Source of the DNA: JBFMAI01 sp040755725
GTDB lineage: Bacteria; Planctomycetota; Phycisphaerae; UBA1845; Fen-1342
Assembly: GCA_040755725.1 (NCBI GenBank)
Contig: JBFMAI010000021.1
Location: forward strand, 1-30,115
Length of the DNA stretch: 30,115 nt
Reading direction: 5' to 3'
The position numbers and the translations under genes were made by a program. The notes below the pieces were generated by a model, which was given only the letters and a program-made list of their open reading frames with translations, had not been told where the DNA came from and did no database searches. Of this stretch, positions 1 through 8,136 are shown in pieces (positions within the stretch are counted from its first letter, which is position 1; every line of letters starts with the position of its first letter).

Positions 1-87
1 ACCGTCGGCGGCAGCCTGGTCAACGCCCTGGGCATCTGGACCGACATGACCGGCAGCCTGACCGTCGGCGGCGACGTGCTCGCGTGA
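1..87 (+). CDS. C-terminal end of a repetitive, probably surface or secreted protein (partial)
   Basis: The window opens inside a reading frame that ends at TGA 85-87 and gives 28 residues. They contain two copies of a T-V-G-G unit (TVGGSL and LTVGGD), spaced about 20 residues apart, in a Gly/Leu/Thr/Val-rich context. Short beta-strand repeats of this kind are usual in large autotransporter-like or beta-helix surface proteins, but too little is present to name a family. The start lies outside the window. No anchor or sorting signal is visible at the extreme C-terminus, which ends D-V-L-A. Confidence 0.5.
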   Translation, partial: TVGGSLVNALGIWTDMTGSLTVGGDVLA

Positions 88-171
88 ACTCCGCCCTGCG
101 CACGGGTGCGTGCGTGCGGCGGATTTCGTGTGAGACCCCCACCGCCCCGCCGCGGGGTCCGCGCCCGCATG

Positions 172-927
172 TCACCGGGAGGGTGAGGCACGCGGCTTGC
201 TGGCGGCGTCCACCAACGCCTGAAACAACCGCAAGTGTTCCGGCCGGTCGATCAGGTTCTCCGGGTGCCACTGCACCGCCAACAGAAAACGCCCGTCGGT
301 GTCCTCGCTGCCCTCGATCAGCCCATCTGGGGACCACGCGACGGAGCGCAACCCACGCCCGAGATGCGCGGGGTCAACCGCCTGGTGGTGCCGGCTGTTC
401 ACCTCGATCGCCAAGCTGCCGGCCACGCCGGCCAAGCGCGAGCCCGCTTCGATACGCACCGGGTGACACGCATTGCCGTCCGCGGTCGGCGGGTGGTGCG
501 TCACCGGCGGCGCGAGGCGCAGGTCATCGACGTGCTGAATCAGCCGGCCGCCGCGGGCCACGTGCGCCACCTGGAACCCCAGGCAGATCGCCAGGATGGG
601 AACGCGGGCGGCGTCGGCCCGCCGGAAGAACTCGACCTCGAAATCGCCACGCCGGGCAGGCATGACGACGCTCTTGGGGTGGCGTGGCTGGCCGTAATGG
701 CGCGGGTCGAGGTCGGGGCCGCCGCTGAACAGCAGCCCGTCCACGCGGGCGAGGAGGTCGTCAGTGTGCGCCGCCGCGTGCTCCGGCGGCAGGGGCAGCG
801 GGTACGGCAGGCCGCCGGCCGCCCAAACCGCGTCGCTGTACGCCGCCGGCAGGGTCAGGCGGCCGGTGCCGTGGGATTCCTCGCCTTTCGACTCAAACCC
901 GACGGTGATGCCGATGAGTGGTCGCAC
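172..927 (-). CDS. Class I glutamine amidotransferase, gamma-glutamyl-GABA hydrolase (PuuD/peptidase C26) type
   Basis: The protein begins V-R-P-L-I-G-I-T and contains the oxyanion strip LFSGGPDLDP. The nucleophile elbow is AICLGFQ, with the catalytic Cys. The His-Glu pair comes from VQWHPE near the C-terminus. These form the Cys-His-Glu triad of class I amidotransferases, and the order and roughly 250-residue length fit peptidase family C26, which hydrolyses gamma-glutamyl amide bonds as in putrescine degradation. I chose the GTG at 927 because homologous proteins start at this R-P-x-I-G-I strand. An upstream ATG at 975 would add 16 residues of low-complexity sequence. No polyamine genes are adjacent, so the true gamma-glutamyl substrate is open. 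Confidence 0.85.
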   Translation of the reverse strand: MRPLIGITVGFESKGEESHGTGRLTLPAAYSDAVWAAGGLPYPLPLPPEHAAAHTDDLLARVDGLLFSGGPDLDPRHYGQPRHPKSVVMPARRGDFEVEFFRRADAARVPILAICLGFQVAHVARGGRLIQHVDDLRLAPPVTHHPPTADGNACHPVRIEAGSRLAGVAGSLAIEVNSRHHQAVDPAHLGRGLRSVAWSPDGLIEGSEDTDGRFLLAVQWHPENLIDRPEHLRLFQALVDAASKPRASPSR

Positions 928-969
928 GCGAAAGACTCCGTGGGTGGGGGCGGCGGGCCACGGCCGCAG

Positions 970-997
970 TTGCACGCACCCCGCCGGGGGTTATAGT
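970..997 (+). promoter_or_regulatory. Candidate promoter for bamA
   Basis: TTGCAC at 970-975 and TATAGT at 992-997 are separated by 16 bases, in the gap between the divergent amidotransferase gene and bamA. The -10 box matches the sigma-70 consensus at five of six positions and is one of few AT-rich spots nearby. It would start transcription near 1004, about 50 bases before the bamA start codon. Confidence 0.45.
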
Positions 998-1053
998 AGC
1001 GTGCGTCAGGCGCGGTCGCCCGTGCGGGACCATGACCCCCTTCTCGACGACGT

Positions 1054-3459
1054 GTGAGAGAGCGTCGGTGTAGCGTGAAGCAGTCCGATGGGCATACCGG
1101 GACGGCAACCCGTCCGCCCGGACGCGGGGCCGCTCGCGGCGGCTGGCGCCGGCTTCTGGCCGGCGTGCTGCTGTGGGGCGGGGTGGTCGGGGCCGCGCCG
1201 GCCCAGCAGCAACCGACGGACGGGATGGTCGTCCGGCGGGTCGAGGTGCGGGGGCTGCAGGCCATCAGCGAGGCGTACATCCGCCGGGTCATCAAGACCC
1301 GCGAGGAGCAGCCGTTCAGCCGACGGCAGGTCGAGGAGGACGTCCGCGAGCTGCTGCGGTCGCGGAAGTTCCTGGCGGCGTTTGCGACGACCGCGGTGGA
1401 GGAGGGGCAGGCGGTCGTGGTCTACAACGTGCAGGAGAAGCCGACTCTGGCGATGGTCGAGCTGATCGGTAACAAGCGGTTCACCGACGCGCAGCTCTAT
1501 GAGGTGACGCCGGCCGCCGGGGCGGTGATGGACCGGTACGAGATCAACCGGGCCCGCGACGACATCGTGCAGAAGTACAAGCAGAAGGGGCATTACTACG
1601 TTGACGTGCGGATTGACGAGCGGGCGTTGGAGACGGAGGCCCGGCTGGTCTACCGCATCACGGAGGGGCCGCGGGTCAAGGTGCGGCACATCCGCTACGA
1701 GGGCAACCGCACGCTGAGCCCGCGTCGGCTGGGGACGCGGATCGAGACGAAGACGTACATCTGGATCTTCCGCACCGGCGCGCTGGATGAGGACCAGGCG
1801 GAGCGTGACGCGCTGGCGGTGTTGAAGCTCTACCGCGATGAGGGCTTCCTCGACGCCCGGGTCGGCTACCGCCTCGACTTCGACCCCGTCGAGCGGGCCG
1901 ACGTCGATCTCGTGTTCGTGATCGAGGAGGGGCCGCGCTACCGCATCCGGGAGATCGCTTTCGAGGGCAACACGGTCTTTGGTGACGAGCGGCTGCGGGC
2001 CGTCATGAACCTCGCCCCCGGCCGCATCGCCCGCGACGAGGTGCTCCAGGAAGACATAAAGCGCGTCCGCGACCTGTACGGCGAGATCGGCTACGTCACC
2101 GTCGCCGTCAACACGCGCTACGACTTCCTCGACGAGCCCGGCGTCGTCCGCCTGCGTTACACGCTCGACGAAGGGTCGCAGTCGCGCTTCGGCCGCATCA
2201 CCATCCGCGGCAACCGCCAGACGAAGGACGAGGTCGTCCGCCGCGAGCTGCGTTTCTATCCCGGCGAGCTGTTCAACACCGTCGAGGCCCGCAAGGCGGA
2301 GCAGCGGCTGCGTGAGACGGGCCTGTTCCGCCCCGAGGGCATCGAGATCGTTCCGCTCGAGGAAAGGGAGGGGCTGCGCGAGGCCCTCGTGACCGTCGAA
2401 GAGACCGAGACCACGCAGTTCCTGGTCGGCTTCGGTGTCAGCACGGACAACGGCGTCATCGGCTCGCTGAGCATCGACAACCGCAACTTCGATCTGTTCG
2501 ACTGGCCGCACACCTGGGGCGAGTTCTTCCGCGGCCGGGCGTTCAAGGGCGACGGCCAGCGACTGCTGTTCCAGGCCGAGCCCGGCACCGAGGTCAGCCG
2601 TTTCCGCATCAGCTTCACCGAGCCCTACTTGCTCGATCGCCCCGTGCGTCTGGACACCTCGGTCTACCTCTTCCAGCGCGGCCGCGAAGGTTACAACGAG
2701 GAGCGGCTCGGCTACGTGCTCAGCCTCAGCAAGCGTTTCACCGGCGGCCTGCTCGACGGGTGGGCCGTGGAAGGCTCGACGCGCATCGAGGGCATCAACA
2801 TTGACGACGTGGACCCGCTTGCCGCCCGCCTCATCCGCGAAGCCAAGGGCAACCACTTCCTGACCGCCGTGAAGGGTGCCATCGTCCGCGACACCACCGA
2901 CAGCCGCATGATGCCCACCGAGGGCTACCGGCTGACCTTCAGTTGGGAGCAGGTCGGGGCCCTGGGCGGCGATCACGACTTCGGTAAGCCGGCCGTCAGC
3001 GGCGCCTGGTACAAGACGGTCAGCACCGACATTCTGGACCGCAAGAGCGTGCTGGCCCTGCGGGCCGACGCGGCCTACATCGTCGGCGACGCGCCCGTGT
3101 TCGAACGCTACTACGCCGGCGGCTTCGGCTCGCTGCGCGGCTTCAGCTTCCGCGGCGTGTCGCCGCGCTCGGGCATCAAGAACCAGCCGATCGGCGGCGA
3201 CTTCATCTTCCTCACCGGCGGCGAGTACTCGTTCCCGCTGTACGGCAAGACCTTCCGCGGGGTCACTTTCCTCGACATGGGCACCGTGGAAGAGGGCTTC
3301 GAGCTTTCGAGCTGGCGGGCGGCGGTCGGCTTCGGCCTTCGGGTGCAGGTAGACTTCTTCGGCCCCGTGCCGATCGTCTTCGACTTCGGCTTCCCGATCG
3401 CCAAGAACGATTACGACGACACCCGCGTGTTCAACTTCGCCTTCGGCGCGTCGTTCTAG
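1054..3459 (+). CDS. bamA: Outer membrane protein assembly factor BamA
   Basis: BamA is the central component of the machine that folds and inserts beta-barrel proteins into the outer membrane. The 801-residue product has a basic N-terminus and a hydrophobic stretch around residues 33-48 ending near A-P-A-Q, which reads as a signal peptide. Five POTRA repeats follow, at roughly residues 57-130, 131-206, 207-294, 295-374 and 375-452. Each has a V-x-G-N/L-x start and ends in an E-G-P/E-x-P type strand. The rest is a surface-antigen barrel with the L6-loop signature GSLRGF and a terminal Phe, the barrel assembly signal. The start is GTG 1054; a second in-frame GTG at 1075 is equally possible. 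The gene is not followed by skp, lpxD or fabZ as in proteobacteria, but by mgtE. Confidence 0.93.
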   Translation: MRERRCSVKQSDGHTGTATRPPGRGAARGGWRRLLAGVLLWGGVVGAAPAQQQPTDGMVVRRVEVRGLQAISEAYIRRVIKTREEQPFSRRQVEEDVRELLRSRKFLAAFATTAVEEGQAVVVYNVQEKPTLAMVELIGNKRFTDAQLYEVTPAAGAVMDRYEINRARDDIVQKYKQKGHYYVDVRIDERALETEARLVYRITEGPRVKVRHIRYEGNRTLSPRRLGTRIETKTYIWIFRTGALDEDQAERDALAVLKLYRDEGFLDARVGYRLDFDPVERADVDLVFVIEEGPRYRIREIAFEGNTVFGDERLRAVMNLAPGRIARDEVLQEDIKRVRDLYGEIGYVTVAVNTRYDFLDEPGVVRLRYTLDEGSQSRFGRITIRGNRQTKDEVVRRELRFYPGELFNTVEARKAEQRLRETGLFRPEGIEIVPLEEREGLREALVTVEETETTQFLVGFGVSTDNGVIGSLSIDNRNFDLFDWPHTWGEFFRGRAFKGDGQRLLFQAEPGTEVSRFRISFTEPYLLDRPVRLDTSVYLFQRGREGYNEERLGYVLSLSKRFTGGLLDGWAVEGSTRIEGINIDDVDPLAARLIREAKGNHFLTAVKGAIVRDTTDSRMMPTEGYRLTFSWEQVGALGGDHDFGKPAVSGAWYKTVSTDILDRKSVLALRADAAYIVGDAPVFERYYAGGFGSLRGFSFRGVSPRSGIKNQPIGGDFIFLTGGEYSFPLYGKTFRGVTFLDMGTVEEGFELSSWRAAVGFGLRVQVDFFGPVPIVFDFGFPIAKNDYDDTRVFNFAFGASF

Positions 3460-3464
3460 AGGGG

Positions 3465-3500
3465 CATTCAGAATCATGGGCCCCGGCCGGGAAGGCCGAC
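3465..3500 (+). repeat. Fragment (one end) of the 3'-flank repeat family
   Basis: Six bases after the bamA stop, the sequence GCATTCAGAATCATGGG followed by CCGGCCGGGA closely matches the left end of the copy at 18501-18604 (CACTCAGAATCATGGG, then CCGGCCGGGA). The core of the repeat is missing here, so this is a remnant end. Confidence 0.45.
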
Positions 3501-3547
3501 GCCACTTTGGCGGCGGGCTGTACCACGGGGGGCACGGCCGGGGCATG

Positions 3548-3553
3548 TATACT
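3548..3553 (+). promoter_or_regulatory. Candidate -10 box for mgtE
   Basis: TATACT lies 80 bases before the mgtE start codon in an otherwise GC-rich gap. I see no convincing -35 box at the right distance. No M-box-like Mg2+ sensor structure could be recognised by eye in the leader. Confidence 0.3.
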
Positions 3554-3633
3554 TCTCCGGTTTGCTTGCGGGGCCGTCCTCCGAGCGTTCGTTCGGACGC
3601 GGCCCGACGTGCCGATGCGCCAGGAGTACCGCC

Positions 3634-5013
3634 ATGGTCAATCCGCTCCTCGCTCCCGAATTGCTGGAGCTGCTCGACGCCGGCGACATCGAGACGCTGC
3701 GCGAGGTGGTCACGTCCGTCCACCCGGCCGAGATGGCGGAGTACATCGCCGCCCTGGACGACGCCGACATCTGGCGTCTGCTCGGCGTACTGGAGCAGCC
3801 GCACGCCGCGGAGATCTTCTGCCATTTCGACCTGGAGCGCCAGACCACGCTCGCCGCGGGGGCCAACCGTCAGGCGATGGCCCGGATGCTGGAGGCGCTG
3901 CCGCATGACGATCGGGCGGACCTGGTGCAACGGCTGGACCCGCGAGTCGCCGAGGAAATCCTGCCGTTGGTCGCCAAAGCCGAGCGGGAGGACATCCGCA
4001 AGCTGGTGAGCTACCGCGAGCGCACCGCCGGCGCGTTGATGAGCAGCGACTACGCGACGCTGCGGCCCGACCTGACCGTGGCCCAGGCGTTGGAGCAGGT
4101 GCGCGGCCAGGCCCCCACGCGTGAGACGATCTACTACATCTACGTGCTGGATGAGGCCCACCGGCTGATCGGGTTCGTGTCGCTGAAAGACCTGATCCTT
4201 GCCCGCCCGACCCAGACGGTCCGCGACGTGATGCACCAGGAGGTCCTGAGCGTCGAGGTGGGCGCGGACCAGGAGGTCGCCGCCCGGCGGATCGAGAAGT
4301 ACGACCTGCTGGCCCTGCCGGTTGTTGACGCGGACGGCAAACTCGTCGGCATCATCACCCACGACGACGCCCTCGACGTGCTGCGCCAAGAGAGCCAGGA
4401 GGACCTCGAGAAGTTCATGGCCATCGGCGGCCGGCACGAAGCGGGCGAGTATCTGCGCACCCCCGCGTGGACCCACTTCCGCAAGCGGGCCAACTGGATC
4501 ATCGTGCTGGCGGCCCTGGGGCTGGTCAGCGGGATGATCATCCACGGCTTCGAGGACACCCTGACCGCGATGCTGATTCTCGCGCTGTACATGCCGATGG
4601 TCGCCGACACGGGCGGCAACACGGGCAGCCAATCGGCCACGGTAGTCGTGCGGGCCCTGGCCCTGGGTGAGATTGCGCCGCGTGACACCCTGCGCATCCT
4701 GGCCAAGGAGCTGCGGGTGTCGGTGCTATTGGCGGTGGTCCTCGGCTTGCTGTCGTTTGGCAAGGTGATGTTCCTCTCGCGGGGCAGCGACATTCCCGGC
4801 GGCTTCTCGCTGGCCGGCATCGGGGCCTGTATCGCCATCGCGCTGGCTTTGCAGGTCGTCACCGCCACCCTCATCGGCGCGCTGCTGCCGTTGATCGCCG
4901 CCCGACTCAAGTTCGACCCGGCGGTGGTGGCCAGCCCGGCCCTGACGACGATCGTGGACATTACCGGGTTGCTGATCTACTTCTCGACGGCCAAACTGCT
5001 GTTGCGGATTTGA
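3634..5013 (+). CDS. mgtE: Magnesium transporter MgtE
   Basis: MgtE is a Mg2+ channel in the inner membrane, gated by its cytoplasmic domains. The 459-residue protein has the standard order. First comes an N-terminal helical MgtE_N domain (about residues 1-130, with the H-P-A-E-M/I-A motif). Two CBS domains follow (about 140-265), then five membrane helices (about 290-455). The conserved pore signature starts near residue 318 (P-M-V-A-D-T-G-G-N-T-G-S-Q). ATG 3634 is preferred because AGGAG at 3622-3626 sits seven bases upstream and the family starts here; the frame stays open further upstream only by chance. It follows bamA after a 174-base gap with its own candidate -10 box, so it may be transcribed separately. 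It converges on the zinc-ribbon gene, with only 26 bases between the stops. Confidence 0.93.
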   Translation: MVNPLLAPELLELLDAGDIETLREVVTSVHPAEMAEYIAALDDADIWRLLGVLEQPHAAEIFCHFDLERQTTLAAGANRQAMARMLEALPHDDRADLVQRLDPRVAEEILPLVAKAEREDIRKLVSYRERTAGALMSSDYATLRPDLTVAQALEQVRGQAPTRETIYYIYVLDEAHRLIGFVSLKDLILARPTQTVRDVMHQEVLSVEVGADQEVAARRIEKYDLLALPVVDADGKLVGIITHDDALDVLRQESQEDLEKFMAIGGRHEAGEYLRTPAWTHFRKRANWIIVLAALGLVSGMIIHGFEDTLTAMLILALYMPMVADTGGNTGSQSATVVVRALALGEIAPRDTLRILAKELRVSVLLAVVLGLLSFGKVMFLSRGSDIPGGFSLAGIGACIAIALALQVVTATLIGALLPLIAARLKFDPAVVASPALTTIVDITGLLIYFSTAKLLLRI

Positions 5014-5039
5014 ATCACCCTGCGACATCCCGCGCACGG

Positions 5040-5867
5040 TCATTGGGCAGGTTGTCGGCCCTCGTCGGCGGAGACCGGCGACGGGGCCAGACGACGCTGG
5101 GCGCGCCGGAAGCGCCGGATGTAGTCCCACACGCCGCCCAGGAGAATGACGGCGGCGACAGGAAGCAGGCCCGCGAGTCGCCCTCCCGTGGGCAAGGGTA
5201 CGTGGGACATCACGGCGATGACGGCGCCGGCGCCCCCGATGATGACCGCGTCGCGGCGCAGACCGCGCGCCAACACGGGGTCCGGCAGCCGCACGGCCAG
5301 TCGGCGTAGTCGGCCCAGCAAGCCGATGGCGGCGATGCCCATGAACACGAAGATCAGCGCGAGAACCAGGGAGGATTGCTCCGTGGGCAGTCGGATGCCG
5401 AATCGCGCGAGCAGAATCATCCCAACCGTCGCGGCGCCGGCGGCGATAGTCCCCACTCGCGCCAGCCAAAGCTCGACCTCCGGCGCGGCGGCGACGCTGG
5501 CCGCGGGCTCGCGGGCCGTCATCCGGAGGCAGCCGACCAAGGCCATCAAAGCTCCCAGCACCAGGGCGATCGAGAAGAGGGCGCGAAAGATGACCACCCC
5601 GGCCCCTTGTCCCGTCCACAGGTACGGCCAGAACGCGACCGGCAGCAGCACGAGAACGAGGGCCAGCGCGGGCAGCGCCCGGTAGAGAAGTTCGACCGCC
5701 CGCGTTACGTCGCGTAGCCAGCGGGGGTCGGCAAACACGAGTCGGCTCGGGTCAAGGCTCGGGCCGATCGGGTTCCCACATTCCGGGCAGGCGCCGTCCG
5801 ACGGCAAGCCGCGCAGGTTGTAGAAGCACCGGACACAGGGGACGTCCGTCTGCAATTCGTTTTGCAT
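5040..5867 (-). CDS. Zinc-ribbon multi-pass membrane protein of unknown function
   Basis: The 275-residue protein starts with a small zinc ribbon: C11-x2-C14 followed by Y-N-L-R-G-L, then C27-P-E-C30-G. About six hydrophobic segments follow, from residue 60 to about 250. This arrangement of a short four-Cys ribbon with an LRGL turn ahead of membrane helices is, from memory, frequent in planctomycete proteins, where it has no assigned role. No catalytic motif is visible. The C-terminal end is a short basic tail (R-R-F-R-R-A-Q-R-R). It is transcribed divergently from uvrC and converges on mgtE. The function is unknown. Confidence 0.75.
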   Translation of the reverse strand: MQNELQTDVPCVRCFYNLRGLPSDGACPECGNPIGPSLDPSRLVFADPRWLRDVTRAVELLYRALPALALVLVLLPVAFWPYLWTGQGAGVVIFRALFSIALVLGALMALVGCLRMTAREPAASVAAAPEVELWLARVGTIAAGAATVGMILLARFGIRLPTEQSSLVLALIFVFMGIAAIGLLGRLRRLAVRLPDPVLARGLRRDAVIIGGAGAVIAVMSHVPLPTGGRLAGLLPVAAVILLGGVWDYIRRFRRAQRRLAPSPVSADEGRQPAQ

Positions 5868-5936
5868 TGGGTCAGTCCGCTGGCCGTTGACTCGTAGACG
5901 AGTTGCGCCCTCGGCCGGTAGGTCGCTTCAGCAGCC

Positions 5937-5972
5937 GACCCCGCAGTACCGCAGGAGACAAAGCCTCGCCAA
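5937..5972. repeat. Fragment of the 3'-flank repeat family
   Basis: CCGCAGGAGACA followed by GCCTCGCC, with an AA insertion between them, matches the right half of the repeat core seen at 9865-9940 and 10785-10859. The rest of the unit is not recognisable. It lies in the divergent gap between the zinc-ribbon gene and uvrC, unlike most other copies, which sit behind stop codons. Confidence 0.5.
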
Positions 5973-6011
5973 CCGACCGGGCCCGCGCGGGCTCGCCGCT
6001 AAGGGGGTCAT

Positions 6012-6017
6012 TATAAT
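6012..6017 (+). promoter_or_regulatory. Candidate -10 box for uvrC, very close to the start codon
   Basis: A perfect TATAAT lies only nine bases before the uvrC ATG (6027), in otherwise GC-rich sequence. If used, transcription would begin at about 6023-6025, leaving an almost leaderless mRNA. No clear -35 box is present at 5989-5995. Confidence 0.45.
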
Positions 6018-6026
6018 CCCCGTGCC

Positions 6027-7553
6027 ATGCCGCCACCACCCGACCCCCGAATCGAGCGCCTGCGGGCGAAGATCGCCGGCTTTCCCAGGACGCCCGGCGT
6101 ATACCTGATGAAGGACCGCGACGGGGTTGTGCTTTACGTCGGCAAGGCCCGCGACCTGCGCGCCCGCGTCGCCAGCTACTTCCAGGACGGCGGCGACCTG
6201 TTCGCCACCCGCGGACCGCGGATCGTCCACATGACCGCCCTGGTCGAGGACATCGACTTCCTCGAGTGCGAGACCGAGGTTGACGCCCTCCTCAAGGAAA
6301 ACCGCCTCATCAAGGACATCCAGCCGCACTACAACGAACGGCAGAAGGACGACAAGAGCTTCCCCTACCTCGAAATCCGCACGGGCGATGATTTCCCCGG
6401 CGTGTACCTGACCCGCGCCCCGCGCCCGCGCGGCACCAAGCTCTACGGTCCCTTTCTCAACCCGGCCGGTCTGCGCGACGCGATCAACACCCTCCAGAAG
6501 ATCTTCAAGTTCCGCACGTGTGAACTGGAAATCCGCGCCGACGACGACAAGCGGCGGTTCTTCCGCCCGTGTCTGCTGCACGCGATCAACCAGTGCAGCG
6601 CCCCGTGCGGCGACCGCATCAGCCGCGCGGCCTATGCCGCCGACATCCGCCGGCTGCGCAAGCTGCTGAGCACGAAGCGTAGCACGCTCCTGCGGCAGCT
6701 TCGGCAGGAAATGGCCGCGGCGGCCGAGGAGAAACGCTACGAGGACGCCGCCGTCCTGCGCGACCGCATCGCCGCGATCGAATCGCTGTCGCTCAGCGGC
6801 GACGTGGACGCGGACGTGCAGCCCGAGGTGTTCTTCATCGACCCCACCGCCGGCCTGGAGAGGCTCCAGGAGGTGCTCGGCCTGGCGGAGCGGCCGCGGA
6901 TTGTCGAAGGCATCGACATCGCCACCCTGCACGGCGAGGCCTCCGCCGGCTCGCTCGTCTGCTTCATCGACGGGCGGCCGTTTAAGGGAGGCTATCGGCG
7001 GTTCAAGATCAAGACGGTCGGCGGGGTGGACGACTACGCGATGATCCGCGAGGTCATCGCCCGGCGGTATCGGTACGCCGCCATCGCCGAGGAGCTGTAC
7101 CCCGACATTATCCTGATCGACGGCGGGTTGGGGCAGCTCCACGCGGCGCTGGAGGCGTTCGAGTGGATGCGCCAGGGCATCGAGGCCGACGGCGGGGCGG
7201 CGGCGAAGCCGGCGATGGTGGTCGCGCTGGCCAAGCGCGAGGAGCTGGTCTATGTGCAGGCCCGCACGCAGCCGGTGAAGCTCGCCCGCAACGACCCCGC
7301 CCTGCGTCTGCTTCAACAGGTCCGCGACGAAGCCCACCGCTTCGGGCAGCACTACCACCACCTCCTGCGGCGAAAGCAGGCGTTCGACGAGGACGTGGCG
7401 GCCGGCCGCCGGCCGCCGGCGCGGGCGTCGTCCCGAGCAGCGCCGGCCGCCAAGGCCGCCCGCCGGCGCAAGAAGAACGAGGTCGCATTCGAGGAAGACC
7501 CGACGGCCGAGGGGCCGTCGCCGTCGGACGATCAAGATTCGAGCGGTCGGTAG
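6027..7553 (+). CDS. uvrC: Excinuclease ABC subunit C, compact form lacking the HhH domain
   Basis: UvrC makes the 3' and 5' incisions in nucleotide excision repair with UvrB. The 508-residue protein has an N-terminal GIY-YIG nuclease (GVYLMKD 24-30, LYVGKA 36-41). Next comes a four-Cys segment, C165, C182, C190 and C194, whose last two spacings match the Fe-S ligands reported for E. coli UvrC. A UVR motif for UvrB contact lies at about 222-257. The RNase-H-like nuclease carries D297 (GIDIA), D365 (IDGGLGQ) and H437 (EAHRF). It is about 100 residues shorter than usual. Only about 40 residues separate the UVR motif from the RNase-H domain, against about 160 in E. coli. The helix-hairpin-helix tail is replaced by an Ala/Arg/Lys-rich stretch and an acidic end. 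No HhH sequence appears in other frames before 7722. Confidence 0.92.
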   Translation: MPPPPDPRIERLRAKIAGFPRTPGVYLMKDRDGVVLYVGKARDLRARVASYFQDGGDLFATRGPRIVHMTALVEDIDFLECETEVDALLKENRLIKDIQPHYNERQKDDKSFPYLEIRTGDDFPGVYLTRAPRPRGTKLYGPFLNPAGLRDAINTLQKIFKFRTCELEIRADDDKRRFFRPCLLHAINQCSAPCGDRISRAAYAADIRRLRKLLSTKRSTLLRQLRQEMAAAAEEKRYEDAAVLRDRIAAIESLSLSGDVDADVQPEVFFIDPTAGLERLQEVLGLAERPRIVEGIDIATLHGEASAGSLVCFIDGRPFKGGYRRFKIKTVGGVDDYAMIREVIARRYRYAAIAEELYPDIILIDGGLGQLHAALEAFEWMRQGIEADGGAAAKPAMVVALAKREELVYVQARTQPVKLARNDPALRLLQQVRDEAHRFGQHYHHLLRRKQAFDEDVAAGRRPPARASSRAAPAAKAARRRKKNEVAFEEDPTAEGPSPSDDQDSSGR

Positions 7554-7721
7554 CCGCGTGGCCCGGCGCCGAGCAGAGGTCGGGAGGACGCGCACATGAT
7601 CGTCACGTCGATTTAGCGCCGACGGCGTTGACGTGGCGGCCGCTCCCCGGGAACATCTTCCTGGCCCCGGGGACGCGGCGGGGTCCGAACGCCGCGGACG
7701 CTTCGAGCGAGAGCCACGGGA

Positions 7722-8132
7722 ATGAGCCCAACGCGACGTAAAGCGGCGATTCTGGTTGGCTTGGGCGCGGCGCTGGTCGTCGCGGTCGTCTGGCGGGTCG
7801 TCCTGTGGACCCAGCCACGTGAATATGAGTTGAAGTCCGCCGTCGTGACGCAGCTCGATGTCCAGGCCCGCAGCGGAGAGATCCAGTTTGTTCATCCCAA
7901 GAGCGGGCGCACGATGCTTGTCGCCGCCGACCATATCCCGGAAGACTGCGAAATACTCATCAACGGCGCGCGGGCCACGCTGGCGGACGTGCGCGTGGGG
8001 GACACGGTGGCCGTGCGCGGGCTGGTCAACCCACTGAACCAGAGTGTACAGCCGGAATGGGTCCATGTGACGCGCGCGGCGGATGCCCCGGGGGCGACCA
8101 CTACCCCGGCGGCGGTACAGAAGGGCCCGTAG
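7722..8132 (+). CDS. Small membrane-anchored hypothetical protein
   Basis: This 136-residue protein has one N-terminal membrane segment (about residues 8-27) after a basic start (S-P-T-R-R-K). A soluble beta-rich domain follows, about residues 35-120, with alternating short strands and G-D-T-V-A-V-R-G near its end. It resembles small OB-like or DUF5666-like domains, but I cannot assign a family. It is likely exposed on the outer face of the inner membrane. It ends four bases before the GT39-type gene, which suggests co-transcription. The ATG at 7722 is the only start that keeps the membrane segment intact. Confidence 0.6.
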   Translation: MSPTRRKAAILVGLGAALVVAVVWRVVLWTQPREYELKSAVVTQLDVQARSGEIQFVHPKSGRTMLVAADHIPEDCEILINGARATLADVRVGDTVAVRGLVNPLNQSVQPEWVHVTRAADAPGATTTPAAVQKGP

Positions 8133-8136
8133 ACCG

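Noticed and set aside
3460..3633. Mg2+-sensing leader (M-box type) before mgtE
   Set aside because: The leader is short, GC-rich and begins with a repeat remnant. No conserved M-box segments were visible.
1006..4632. 1208-residue open frame on the minus strand opposite bamA and mgtE
   Set aside because: It is the antisense shadow of two clear genes in GC-rich DNA. It is low in complexity with D/V/A/L/R repeats and has no motif or family resemblance.
7400..7721. Frameshift hiding a UvrC HhH domain
   Set aside because: I read the other frames through to 7721 and saw no G-I/V-G-x-K/R hairpin motifs, so the shortening looks real in this sequence.
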